NCBI GenBank assembly: GCA_034435275.1
Contig: DAOTXP010000084.1
Span: forward strand, 1 to 64,000
Reading direction: 5' to 3'
Source of the DNA: JBFMCC01 sp034435275
GTDB taxonomy: Bacteria > Chloroflexota > Anaerolineae > Anaerolineales > Villigracilaceae
Length of the DNA stretch: 64,000 nucleotides
Shown: piece after piece, positions 26,958 through 33,657 of the stretch
Layout: every line of letters starts with the position of its first letter
How positions within the stretch are numbered: the first letter of the stretch is position 1
Notes under the pieces: model-generated
What the model was told of the DNA's origin: nothing
The model's input: only the letters and a program-made list of their open reading frames with translations
Databases searched by the model: none
Made by a program: the position numbers and the translations under genes

Positions 26958-27146
26958 TCAAAACCCCGCATGCATTCGCGTTAAAACGATAAGGCCAGAA
27001 TTTGGATCGTACCACCTGGTATTGTCCCTACGGGATGCTTCGCGATAGAAGTATAACCCGAGCGCGGTCTCGTTACGCTGACCGGTGAACTCTCCTCGGC
27101 AGAGTCGCAGACCCTCGCCGAGACCGCGACCAGAGGTCTCGTTCAT
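26958..27146 (-). pseudogene. Decayed RHS-repeat-associated core fragment
   Basis: A 62-codon minus-strand frame contains GEFTGQRNETALGLYFY followed, after about eight unrelated residues, by RWYDPNSG. This matches the RHS core signature (FTGQ..., GLYFYNARWYDP..GRF) with an insertion and a damaged end. Nothing else of an RHS toxin or shell remains. A 10-base inverted repeat (27063-27072 and 27119-27128) lies within it. It looks like a leftover of a lost polymorphic-toxin or wall-associated RHS gene. Confidence 0.55.
27063..27128. repeat. Inverted repeat within the RHS remnant
   Basis: Perfect 10-base arms CGCGGTCTCG and its complement, 46 bases apart. Could form a long hairpin; no function assigned. 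Bases 26850-27211 otherwise hold only the RHS fragment. Confidence 0.5.
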
Positions 27147-27211
27147 CGCGTGTATTGTAATCCTGAATCTTCGCGCACAGCGACATGCTCTGCGGCCATG
27201 CCATTTTTGCC

Positions 27212-27240
27212 TTGACAGGTCTTCGCAAAGCAGATAATAT
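27212..27240 (+). promoter_or_regulatory. Strong promoter of the cysteine operon
   Basis: TTGACA (27212-27217), 17-base spacer, TAATAT (27235-27240). A perfect -35 at ideal spacing. Predicted start near 27247, giving a leader of about 200 bases before cysM. Confidence 0.85.
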
Positions 27241-27276
27241 CTGTTAAGATTTTTAGTAAATCCGATGGAGATTTTC

Positions 27277-27312
27277 GTGAACTATTGCTTGTGTATGGGG
27301 CGGGGTTCGTAA
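27277..27312 (+). CDS. Putative cysteine leader peptide (11 codons)
   Basis: GTG start with GGAG six bases upstream (27267-27270). It encodes MNYCLCMGRGS: two Cys and one Met codon within four positions. The stop codon (27310-27312) lies in the first leader hairpin. It stands in front of a cysteine synthase operon and a leader terminator, as expected for ribosome-mediated attenuation in which stalling at Cys codons reports cysteinyl-tRNA shortage. An in-frame ATG at 27265 lacks a ribosome site. Direct translation evidence is absent. Confidence 0.6.
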   Translation: MNYCLCMGRGS

Positions 27313-27321
27313 CCACCGCCC
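27298..27321 (+). promoter_or_regulatory. Leader hairpin 1:2 (pause/antitermination control)
   Basis: Arm 1 is 27298-27307 and arm 2 is 27311-27321: ten pairs with one bulged A (27315) and a three-base loop. Arm 1 begins right after the Cys-Leu-Cys-Met codons. A ribosome stalled there would cover arm 1 and free arm 2, which can pair with 27354-27362 (CCACCG with CGGTGG, extended by GTTC with GAAC). Confidence 0.6.
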
Positions 27322-27350
27322 GGCGCTAATAGCAGAACGGTCACAGCCTG

Positions 27351-27415
27351 AGACGGTGGAACGACCCCGCATGCGACATTCGTTTCGCAGGCGCTCGTTC
27401 GCCGTCTTTTGTTTT
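27351..27415 (+). terminator. Leader terminator (attenuator) upstream of cysM
   Basis: Outer stem 27351-27356 with 27402-27407, a small internal loop, then 27359-27364 with 27395-27400: twelve pairs, a loop of about 30 bases, and a T-rich tail TTTTGTTTT (27407-27415). The left arm overlaps the segment that can instead pair with arm 2 of the upstream hairpin, so termination and antitermination exclude each other. Confidence 0.65.
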
Positions 27416-27445
27416 ACCTGTTGACCGTTCTTTATTTTTAAAGAG

Positions 27446-28396
27446 ATGACACTTTTACAGAACAAAATCCACCAATCCACCAGCCTGCCCATCGCGGACC
27501 TGGGCGCGTACGCCGGGAACACACCTCTGCTTCCGCTTCGCCGCGTGACCCGCGACCTATTGCGGCGAGTTCAGGTCTTTGCCAAGGCGGAATGGTTCAA
27601 CCCGGGCGGGTCGGTCAAGGACCGTCCCGCGATCCACATCATCCGCGTCGCGCTGGCCAGCGGCGAACTCACGAAAGGCAGACGTCTGCTCGATTCGACC
27701 TCGGGCAACATGGGCATCTCCTACGCCACCTTCGGCGCGGCGCTTGGAATCCCTGTGACGCTGGTTGTGCCCGACAACGCCAGCCCGGAGCGCATCTCCA
27801 TCCTGCGCGCGCTGGGCGCGGAGTTGATTCTGTCCGACGGACTCGAAGGCTCGGACGGCGCGATCCGCCTCGCGCGGAAAATGGCGGCTGAACAACCCGA
27901 TAGATACTGGTATGCCAACCAATACGATAATCCCGCCAACTGGCAGTCCCATTACCAGACGACCGGGCCCGAGATCGTTGCCCAAACACAGGGACGCATC
28001 ACCCATTTCGTGGCCGGGCTGGGCACTTCAGGCACATTTGTGGGTACGGCGCGCCACCTGCGCGAGGCGATACCGTCTGTAAAAGTTATCGCTTTTCAGC
28101 CGAACGATGCCTTTCACGGGTTGGAGGGTCTCAAGCACATGCCCACTGCCATTCAGCCCGGCATCTACGACGAAACGATTGCCGATCAAACACTGGGCAT
28201 TGAAACGGAGGCCGCCCACGAGATGACGCGCCGGCTGGCGCGCGAGGAGGGTTTGTTCGTCGGCATCTCATCGGGCGCGGCGGCTGTGGCCGCGTTGGAG
28301 GTGGCGAGCGAATTGGAGGCGGGCGTCGTCGTGACGGTCTTCCCCGACGCGGGCTATAAGTACTTGAGCGACAAGTCCCTGTGGAGCGGCGTATGA
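27446..28396 (+). CDS. cysM: CysM-type cysteine synthase (CysO-thiocarboxylate dependent)
   Basis: 316 residues, PLP-dependent fold type II. PLP Lys in PGGSVKDRPA; STSGNMGIS binds the substrate carboxylate; GLGTSGTF holds the phosphate. Several stretches recall the mycobacterial CysM that uses O-phosphoserine and CysO-COSH: NPANWQSHYQTTGPEI, ITHFVAGLGTSGTFVGTARHLRE, PDAGYKYLSD. The neighbours mec, cysO and moeZ support this over an ordinary sulfide-using CysK. First gene of the operon, behind the attenuator; the ribosome site (AAAGAG) is weak and close to the ATG. Confidence 0.88.
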   Translation: MTLLQNKIHQSTSLPIADLGAYAGNTPLLPLRRVTRDLLRRVQVFAKAEWFNPGGSVKDRPAIHIIRVALASGELTKGRRLLDSTSGNMGISYATFGAALGIPVTLVVPDNASPERISILRALGAELILSDGLEGSDGAIRLARKMAAEQPDRYWYANQYDNPANWQSHYQTTGPEIVAQTQGRITHFVAGLGTSGTFVGTARHLREAIPSVKVIAFQPNDAFHGLEGLKHMPTAIQPGIYDETIADQTLGIETEAAHEMTRRLAREEGLFVGISSGAAAVAALEVASELEAGVVVTVFPDAGYKYLSDKSLWSGV

Positions 28397-28812
28397 GCGT
28401 GCTGCAAATTCCCGCCGAACTTCTCGCCAAAATTCACGCGCACGGCGAGCAGGCCTATCCCGAAGAGGGGGCGGGCTTCCTGCTCGGCCGGGAGGGACGC
28501 GCGGTGGACATCCTGCCGCTTCCCAACGCGCGCGAGGAATCCGCGCGGCGTAATCGTTACCTGATCGCGCCCGGGGATTATGCAAAGGCCGAGGATACGG
28601 CGGACAGCCGCGGGCTGAGTCTGATCGGCGCGTTCCATTCGCATCCTGACCATCCGAATCGTCCATCTGACTATGATCGCGAGTGGGCCCAGCCGTCCTT
28701 TTCGTATCTCATCACAAGTGTGCAAGCGGGCAAGGCCGTGGAGAGTCGTTCGTGGCGACTGGCCGAAGACCGTTCACAGTTTATCGAGGAAAGCATCGAA
28801 ATCACATCTTAG
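28393..28812 (+). CDS. mec: JAMM-family metalloprotease, Mec-like (CysO-cysteine hydrolase)
   Basis: 139 residues. JAB1/MPN domain with the zinc motif HSHPDHPNRPSDYD (HxHPxxxxxxSxxD) and an upstream Glu in YPEEGAGFLLG. In mycobacteria Mec removes the C-terminal cysteine from the CysO-cysteine adduct, releasing free cysteine and CysO. The ATG overlaps the cysM stop as ATGA, so the two proteins are coupled. A GTG 12 bases earlier also opens the frame but is less likely. Confidence 0.9.
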   Translation: MSVLQIPAELLAKIHAHGEQAYPEEGAGFLLGREGRAVDILPLPNAREESARRNRYLIAPGDYAKAEDTADSRGLSLIGAFHSHPDHPNRPSDYDREWAQPSFSYLITSVQAGKAVESRSWRLAEDRSQFIEESIEITS

Positions 28813-28826
28813 TTTTGGAGGAACCC

Positions 28827-29138
28827 ATGTCTCTGTATTTCGTTCGTCACCAGCACGCGGCCGAGACCTGCCCGGCCAGGAATCCCGAAATGGGGCAGGT
28901 GCTCGTCCAGCACGTGAGCAAACCGAACGCCCGCAAATTCGGCGTGGACATCCTCGGCGACGCCGTACTAGACGGCCGGCATACGTTCGTGTTGATTGTC
29001 GAGTCGGAGGACAGGCAGTACGTCGAGAATTTCATGCAGCCGTTCGCCATGGCAGGCTCGGTCGAGATCCTGTCCGCTTCCACCTGCGAGGCGGTCGTCG
29101 AGCGCCAAGGCTGTGACCCCGTGCCCGCGGCTGGTTGA
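28827..29138 (+). CDS. Small conserved Cys/His protein of unknown function in cysteine operon
   Basis: 103 residues with GGAGG seven bases before the ATG. Composition suggests a ferredoxin-like alpha/beta dimer: strands YFVRHQH, HTFVLIVES and GSVEILSAS, helices QVLVQHVSKPNARK and RQYVENFMQPFA. Notable residues are the cluster RHQHAAETCPA near the start and STCEAVVERQGC near the end, which could place two or three Cys and two His together. It resembles DUF3303/DUF4242-type small barrels but I cannot name it with certainty. Position between mec and cysO suggests a role in the sulfur-carrier pathway, perhaps handling a sulfur species. Confidence 0.7.
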   Translation: MSLYFVRHQHAAETCPARNPEMGQVLVQHVSKPNARKFGVDILGDAVLDGRHTFVLIVESEDRQYVENFMQPFAMAGSVEILSASTCEAVVERQGCDPVPAAG

Positions 29139-29163
29139 AATCTGAAAGGTTGAGGATTAGAAT
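29135..29163 (+). promoter_or_regulatory. Internal promoter for leaderless cysO
   Basis: TTGAAA (29135-29140), 17-base spacer, TAGAAT (29158-29163), then six bases to the cysO ATG at 29170. The predicted start falls on the A of ATG. The -35 overlaps the stop of the preceding gene. No ribosome site precedes cysO, which supports leaderless initiation. Confidence 0.6.
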
Positions 29164-29169
29164 ACCGAT

Positions 29170-29442
29170 ATGCCCACATTGAAAATCCCATCGCCTCTGC
29201 GTTATTACACCAACGGACAGGCCGAAGTGCCGGTGACCGGCGCGACCGTCCATGAGGCCATGGGCAGTCTGGTCGAGCAATTCCCGTCGTTGAAGCCGCA
29301 TTTGTACAGTTCCGACGGCAAGTTACGCGCCTTTGTCAATTTATTCGTCGGCGAGGACAACATCAGGGATTTGCAGGGTTTAGACACGCCGCTGGCGGAA
29401 GATGCGCTGGTGCGTTTGATCCCGTCTGTTGCGGGCGGATAA
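29170..29442 (+). CDS. cysO: CysO-like sulfur carrier protein (MoaD/ThiS family)
   Basis: 90 residues with a ubiquitin-like fold and the required C-terminal Gly-Gly (SVAGG). MoeZ would adenylate this end and turn it to a thiocarboxylate; CysM then uses it as sulfur donor. Features: IPSPLRYYTNGQAEVPVTGATVHEAM, LRAFVNLFVGEDNIRDL, DALVRLIPSVAGG. The FVN and EDNIRDLQGLDTPL pattern fits CysO/MoaD relatives more than ThiS. Context makes CysO the best name. Confidence 0.9.
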   Translation: MPTLKIPSPLRYYTNGQAEVPVTGATVHEAMGSLVEQFPSLKPHLYSSDGKLRAFVNLFVGEDNIRDLQGLDTPLAEDALVRLIPSVAGG

Positions 29443-29447
29443 TGTCC

Positions 29448-29543
29448 GCGCGCTGAGCGGAGGTTCTGAGCCTGCGAAGGGGCGCAGACGAAGCGCGGTG
29501 ATTGGCGTCTTGCCTTTCGTCTGTGCTCCGCTCAGGGCGACTC
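29448..29543. repeat. Palindromic intergenic repeat, copy 1
   Basis: Shares CGCTGAGCGGAGG...CTGAGCCTG...CGAAGG...GCAGACGAAGCGC with copy 2 at 30753-30851. Internally palindromic: CTGAGCGGAG (29453-29462) pairs with 29526-29535, and 29484-29493 nearly pairs with the TTCGTCTG region near 29517. Resembles the CTGAGCCTGTCGAAGG palindromes scattered between genes in many bacteria. Confidence 0.7.
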
Positions 29544-29563
29544 CGGCATTATGGGAAAAGAGT

Positions 29564-30718
29564 ATGTTACCTGGACTCACTCGCGATGAAATCCTGCGCT
29601 ACTCGCGCCACCTGCTCATTCCAGAAGTGGGGTTGGAGGGACAGCGCAAACTGAAGGGCTCGTCCGCGCTGGTCATCGGCACGGGCGGACTCGGTTCCCC
29701 CGTCGCACTGTACCTGGCCGCGGCGGGCGTCGGCCGCATTGGATTGGTGGATTACGACGTGGTCGATTCGTCGAATCTACAGCGGCAGGTGATCCATGGC
29801 ACCTCGACGCTTGGGATGTTGAAGGTCGAGAGCGCCAGAGCGCGTATGCTGGATTTGAACCCCGATGTGGAAGTCGAAATTTACAACGAACCCTTTACCT
29901 CCGGGAACGCCATGCGGATCGCGGAGAAATATGACATCCTGATTGACGGCACGGACAACTTCCCGACCCGCTATCTCACCAACGATGTGAGCGTGTTCCT
30001 CGGCAAGCCAAATGTCTATGGCTCGATCTTCCGCTTCGACGGACAGGTCAGTGTCTTCTACGCCAAAGAGGGACCGTGTTATCGCTGTCTCTTCCCCGAA
30101 CCACCGCCGCCCGGACTCGTCCCTTCGTGCGCGGAGGGCGGGGTGCTGGGCGTCCTGCCCGGCACGATCGGCACCCTCCAGGCCACCGAAGCCTTGAAAG
30201 TTCTGCTCGGCATCGGCGAGCCTCTCATCGGCAAGCTCCTGCTCTACAACGCGCTGGATATGTCCTTCGAGTTCGTCAAACTCAAGAAGAATCCGCATTG
30301 CCGTGTGTGCGGTCCGAACGCGGACGTGAAGGAGTTGATTGATTACGAGGAATTCTGCGGTGTGCCCGGTCACGACCACGACGAAGGCTCGGCCGGTGCG
30401 GACTGGGACATCAGCGCGCCCGACCTGTCCGCCCGCCTCGCGCGGGACGCGGGCCTGATCCTGCTCGATGTGCGCGAGCCTCACGAACTGGAGATCTCCG
30501 CTTTACCGCACGCGGTCAATATCCCGCTCGGGCAACTCGCGGCGCGGCTCTCGGAACTCGATTCGGCGCAGGAGATGGTGGTGTTCTGCAAGGCGGGGAC
30601 GCGTTCGGCGCGTGCGCTCGAACTGCTGGTCAGCGCGGGGTTCAGGAAGGTGAAGAATCTGAAGGGCGGCATCAACGCCTGGGCGAAGGAAGTGGATACC
30701 AGCCTGCCAGTGTATTGA
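29564..30718 (+). CDS. moeZ: MoeZ-type adenylyltransferase/sulfurtransferase (E1-like + rhodanese)
   Basis: 384 residues. The E1-like domain (about 1-250) has ALVIGTGGLGSPVALYLAAAG, the adenylation Arg in NLQRQV, IDGTDNFPTRYL, zinc Cys pairs CYRC and CRVC, and the Cys of SCAEGGVLG. A His/Asp linker (GHDHDEGSAGAD) leads to a rhodanese domain (about 285-380) with active Cys in VVFCKAGTRSA. It activates CysO and passes sulfur to it. The frame opens at 29429, but ATG 29564 starts just before the conserved LTRDEILRYSRHLLIPEVG; the preceding 120 bases are a palindromic repeat. Confidence 0.93.
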   Translation: MLPGLTRDEILRYSRHLLIPEVGLEGQRKLKGSSALVIGTGGLGSPVALYLAAAGVGRIGLVDYDVVDSSNLQRQVIHGTSTLGMLKVESARARMLDLNPDVEVEIYNEPFTSGNAMRIAEKYDILIDGTDNFPTRYLTNDVSVFLGKPNVYGSIFRFDGQVSVFYAKEGPCYRCLFPEPPPPGLVPSCAEGGVLGVLPGTIGTLQATEALKVLLGIGEPLIGKLLLYNALDMSFEFVKLKKNPHCRVCGPNADVKELIDYEEFCGVPGHDHDEGSAGADWDISAPDLSARLARDAGLILLDVREPHELEISALPHAVNIPLGQLAARLSELDSAQEMVVFCKAGTRSARALELLVSAGFRKVKNLKGGINAWAKEVDTSLPVY

Positions 30719-30752
30719 ATCAACAATGCTCTGTTGCCATCATTTCCCGCAC

Positions 30753-30851
30753 CGCGCTGAGCGGAGGCCCTGAGCCTGCCGAAGGGCCGCAGACGAAGCG
30801 CAGGCGACTGATCCATCGCCCTTCGTCTCTGCTGCGCTTCGCTCAGGGCGA
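30753..30851. repeat. Palindromic intergenic repeat, copy 2
   Basis: Second copy of the element at 29448-29543, so the two flank moeZ. Inner complementary arms include CCCTGAGC with GCTCAGGG near the right end, and CGAAGCGCAG with CTGCGCTTCG. Confidence 0.7.
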
Positions 30852-30884
30852 TGGAACGATGAATGTTTGCAACAAAGCAAATCA

Positions 30885-30912
30885 AAAACTCCAAGAGCGA
30901 TCTCGGAGTTTT
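30885..30912 (+). terminator. Terminator after moeZ
   Basis: Stem of eight pairs (30885-30892 with 30905-30912), one mismatch, three more pairs, four-base loop; T-rich right end. It separates moeZ from the CBS-type gene. Confidence 0.65.
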
Positions 30913-30929
30913 CGCTTATTCTGAAAAGG

Positions 30930-30935
30930 TATAAT
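30930..30935 (+). promoter_or_regulatory. -10 element for CBS-type synthase gene
   Basis: TATAAT placed 37 bases before the ATG at 30973 and just after the terminator. The -35 region is weak. Confidence 0.5.
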
Positions 30936-30972
30936 AGGCCAAATCCATCGGAAGCAAATCAAAGGAGTGAGA

Positions 30973-32382
30973 ATGTCTCTGTCCGTTTCCAATGAGAGAC
31001 GAGTCTACGATAACATCCTCGGCGCGGAGGGGGATACGCCGCTCGTGCGGCTGGGACGCGTCGCCCGCGACCTGCCCTGTCCGTTATATGCAAAACTGGA
31101 ATTCATGAATCCCGGCGGCTCGATCAAGGACCGTGTGGGGCTGTATATTATCGAGCAGGCGGTGGCGCGCGGCGAACTCAAGCCCGGCGGGACGGTGGTG
31201 GAGGCTACGTCTGGCAACACGGGCGTTGGGCTGGCCATTGCGGCGGCGCTGAAAGGTTACAAGACTATCTTCGTCATGCCCGATAAGATGAGCAATGAGA
31301 AAATCATGCTCCTGCGCGCGTACGGTGCGAAGGTGGTCATTACACCGACGGCTGTTCCTCCCGAAGATCCGCGCTCGTATTACGAAGTCGCCAAACGATT
31401 CGCGCGCGAAATTCCGAATGCCATCCTTGCCAATCAATACCATAATCCCGATAACCCGAAAACGCACGAGATGACGACCGGGCCCGAGTTGTGGGAGCAG
31501 ACCGAAGGCCGCGTGACCGACGTGGTCATCGGCATGGGAACGGGTGGGACGATTTCAGGCGTTGGGCGTTTTCTCAAATCGAAGAATCCCAAAATCCAGA
31601 TCGTGGGTGTGGATATCGAAGGCTCGCTTTTATACGACACGTGGAGGAACAAGGGGCGTATTCCCGAGGGCGCGTTTCCGAAGACGTATAAGGTCGAGGG
31701 CATCGGCGAGGACTTCCTGCCCTCGGCCACCGATCTGACGGTGGTGGATAACATTGTGCGCGTGGGCGACCGCGAGAGTTTCCTCGCGGCGCGGGCGCTG
31801 ACGCGCCAGGAGGGCATCTTCGCGGGCGGCTCGTCCGGCTCGGCGCTGGCGGGCGCGCTGAAATATTGCCGCAACCTGTCCCCCGACCGCATTGCGGTGG
31901 TCATCTTCCCCGATTCGGGCTCGCGCTATCTTTCCAAATTTTACGATGACAAGTGGATGCGCGAGAACGGCTTCATGCAGACCGAGTTCGGCGAGATGAC
32001 GCTGGCCGACCTGCTGCTCGCGAAGCCGAACAAGGTTTTGTATACCGCCGCGCTGGGCGACCCGATGCGCAAGGTGATGGCCTTGATGCGCCAGCACGCC
32101 ATTTCGCAGGTGCCTGTGGTCGGCGCGGATGGGATGCTCGCGGGCCTGCTTGATGAGGTGGATATGCTCAACCACATGCTCGATCATCACGATCACAGCC
32201 ACGACGAGGCAATTGATTCGCTGGTCCAGAATGCGCGCGCGGTCTATCCGCCCGATACGACGCTGGACGAGGCGATGTCGTCGCTCACGGATGGGTACGC
32301 GGTGATTGTCGTCGAGGATGGAAAACCAACAGGCATCCTGACTAAGATTGATGTGCTGGATTATGTGGCGGGGAAGATATAG
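30973..32382 (+). CDS. cbs: Cystathionine beta-synthase-type PLP enzyme with C-terminal CBS pair
   Basis: 469 residues. The catalytic domain (about 1-325) has PLP Lys in NPGGSIKDRVG, EATSGNTGVG and GMGTGGTISGVG. Residues about 335-469 form two CBS motifs (KVMALMRQHAISQVPVV and TLDEAMSSLTDGYAVIVVED). Between them is a His/Asp-rich stretch, NHMLDHHDHSHDE. It may make cystathionine from serine and homocysteine, or cysteine from O-acetylserine; sequence alone does not settle this. The start at ATG 30973 follows AAAGGAG. It has its own promoter after a terminator but continues the sulfur theme of the operon. Confidence 0.88.
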   Translation: MSLSVSNERRVYDNILGAEGDTPLVRLGRVARDLPCPLYAKLEFMNPGGSIKDRVGLYIIEQAVARGELKPGGTVVEATSGNTGVGLAIAAALKGYKTIFVMPDKMSNEKIMLLRAYGAKVVITPTAVPPEDPRSYYEVAKRFAREIPNAILANQYHNPDNPKTHEMTTGPELWEQTEGRVTDVVIGMGTGGTISGVGRFLKSKNPKIQIVGVDIEGSLLYDTWRNKGRIPEGAFPKTYKVEGIGEDFLPSATDLTVVDNIVRVGDRESFLAARALTRQEGIFAGGSSGSALAGALKYCRNLSPDRIAVVIFPDSGSRYLSKFYDDKWMRENGFMQTEFGEMTLADLLLAKPNKVLYTAALGDPMRKVMALMRQHAISQVPVVGADGMLAGLLDEVDMLNHMLDHHDHSHDEAIDSLVQNARAVYPPDTTLDEAMSSLTDGYAVIVVEDGKPTGILTKIDVLDYVAGKI

Positions 32383-32484
32383 TTAAACGGGATGGTTTTT
32401 TTGAACCGCGAAGAATCAAAGGCCGCGAAGGGAAATCAACTTCACGAAGCGGGAAACGACTTCGCGCGCTTCCCTTCTTCGGGG

Positions 32485-33048
32485 TTATGTCGCACTTTTA
32501 AACCAGAACCACGACGAGGCCCGCCCGCGTGCGTCGAGGCTGTCCTCGCGGCGCTGGAGGTGGAATTGCCTCGCCAGTTCTGCGATGTCGTCTTCGGTCA
32601 GGCCGAAGGTGGGGGAGGTCTCGTCGGCGCGGCGGGCGTAGAGCATCCACGTGCCGCGCGGGGCGAGCAGTCGGCTGACGGATTTGAGGTACGCAGGCCA
32701 CAGGTCGCGCGAGAGACCGTGGAAACAGCCCATGTCGAGGATCAGGTCGAAAAGCCCGTCCACGCCGCTTAAGCGCGTAACATCCCCGACGATCAAATTG
32801 ACATTGACCTTCGCCTGTTTCGCTTTTCGCCGCGCGAGGTGAATGGCGCGCGGGACGAAATCCACGCCCGTTACCTGCCAGCCGCTCAGGGCCAGCGTGA
32901 TGACGTTCGTACCCGTGCCGCATCCCAGGTCGAGGGCGCGGCCGGGGGGATTGTCATCCATGAATTCGATCAGTTCGGGCGGGGATATGCCGCTGTCCCA
33001 GGGGGGACGGCGAAAATACCACAGGTTGAAGACGATGCGACGCAGCAT
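32485..33048 (-). CDS. SAM-dependent class I methyltransferase
   Basis: 187 residues. Motif I is RALDLGCGTGTNVITLA, motif II is QVTGVDFVPRAIHLAR, and DLILDMGCFHGL fits motif IV. FRRPPWDSGISPPEL upstream recalls TPMT/TehB-like small-molecule methyltransferases. Substrate unknown. It is ten bases upstream of nothing on its own strand except read-through from the thioredoxin gene (33058), with which it probably forms a pair. The spacer 32383-32484 shows only an imperfect hairpin. Confidence 0.85.
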   Translation of the reverse strand: MLRRIVFNLWYFRRPPWDSGISPPELIEFMDDNPPGRALDLGCGTGTNVITLALSGWQVTGVDFVPRAIHLARRKAKQAKVNVNLIVGDVTRLSGVDGLFDLILDMGCFHGLSRDLWPAYLKSVSRLLAPRGTWMLYARRADETSPTFGLTEDDIAELARQFHLQRREDSLDARGRASSWFWFKSAT

Positions 33049-33057
33049 GCGCGGGGA

Positions 33058-33546
33058 TTACTGCGGGACCGACTCGCGAAATTGTTCGAGGTTCAGTTCG
33101 CCCACCGAACGCCATAATTCATTGCCCTGCGCGTCGAAAAAGATGAACGTGGGCGTGAATTCGAAACCGTAGACCGGGGCGAGTTCCCTGCCCACCGACT
33201 CCTGGATGTTCAGGCGGATGAACAGGACGCGCTGGCCGTACTCCGCTTCCAATTCGTCCACGATGGGTTTCAGGCGCGTACAGCCGATACAGTAAGGCGA
33301 TTGGAATTCGAGCAGGACGGGCTTGCCGTCCCCGATCATCTCCTGCACCATTTTCGCGTCGTCCATGAGAGGAGTCTGCCGCGGGCGCAGGATGATCCAC
33401 GCCACGACCAGCCCGGCGACTAGGACGCCCAGCGCGGCGTACTCCCTCCAGGTCGGTTTGCGGCCCGTGAACATGACCAGCGCCACCAGCAAAACCAGTG
33501 TGGCGGCGATGATGATGACGGAATATTGATTGAACAGGCTGTCCAT
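33058..33546 (-). CDS. Membrane-anchored thioredoxin-like protein
   Basis: 162 residues. Two hydrophobic segments (about 8-28 and 37-54), then a thioredoxin fold with redox motif SPYCIGCTRL and the cis-Pro region FEFTPTFIFF. It should reduce or oxidise disulfides at the membrane. The thioredoxin domain follows the second segment, and two segments would put it on the cytoplasmic side if the N-terminus is inside. Its ATG (33546) is 43 bases from the divergent EF-G promoter. Confidence 0.85.
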   Translation of the reverse strand: MDSLFNQYSVIIIAATLVLLVALVMFTGRKPTWREYAALGVLVAGLVVAWIILRPRQTPLMDDAKMVQEMIGDGKPVLLEFQSPYCIGCTRLKPIVDELEAEYGQRVLFIRLNIQESVGRELAPVYGFEFTPTFIFFDAQGNELWRSVGELNLEQFRESVPQ

Positions 33547-33588
33547 GAATTCCCTCAGAGGTAATCAAGGTGTGTGACGTTCCACACT

Positions 33589-33617
33589 TTGACAACCGGC
33601 TGGAGTTCCACTAAAAT
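33589..33617 (+). promoter_or_regulatory. Promoter for EF-G-like gene
   Basis: TTGACA (33589-33594), 17-base spacer, TAAAAT (33612-33617). Near-consensus. Predicted start near 33624, leader about 35 bases. Confidence 0.85.
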
Positions 33618-33657
33618 CGGGGAGTTCTCATCTCAGACTTTGGGAAAGGCTTTTCTC

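Noticed and set aside
32383..32484. Possible ncRNA in the gap after the CBS-type synthase
   Set aside because: Only an imperfect hairpin and a purine-rich stretch with repeated CCGCGAAG; no promoter or T tract.
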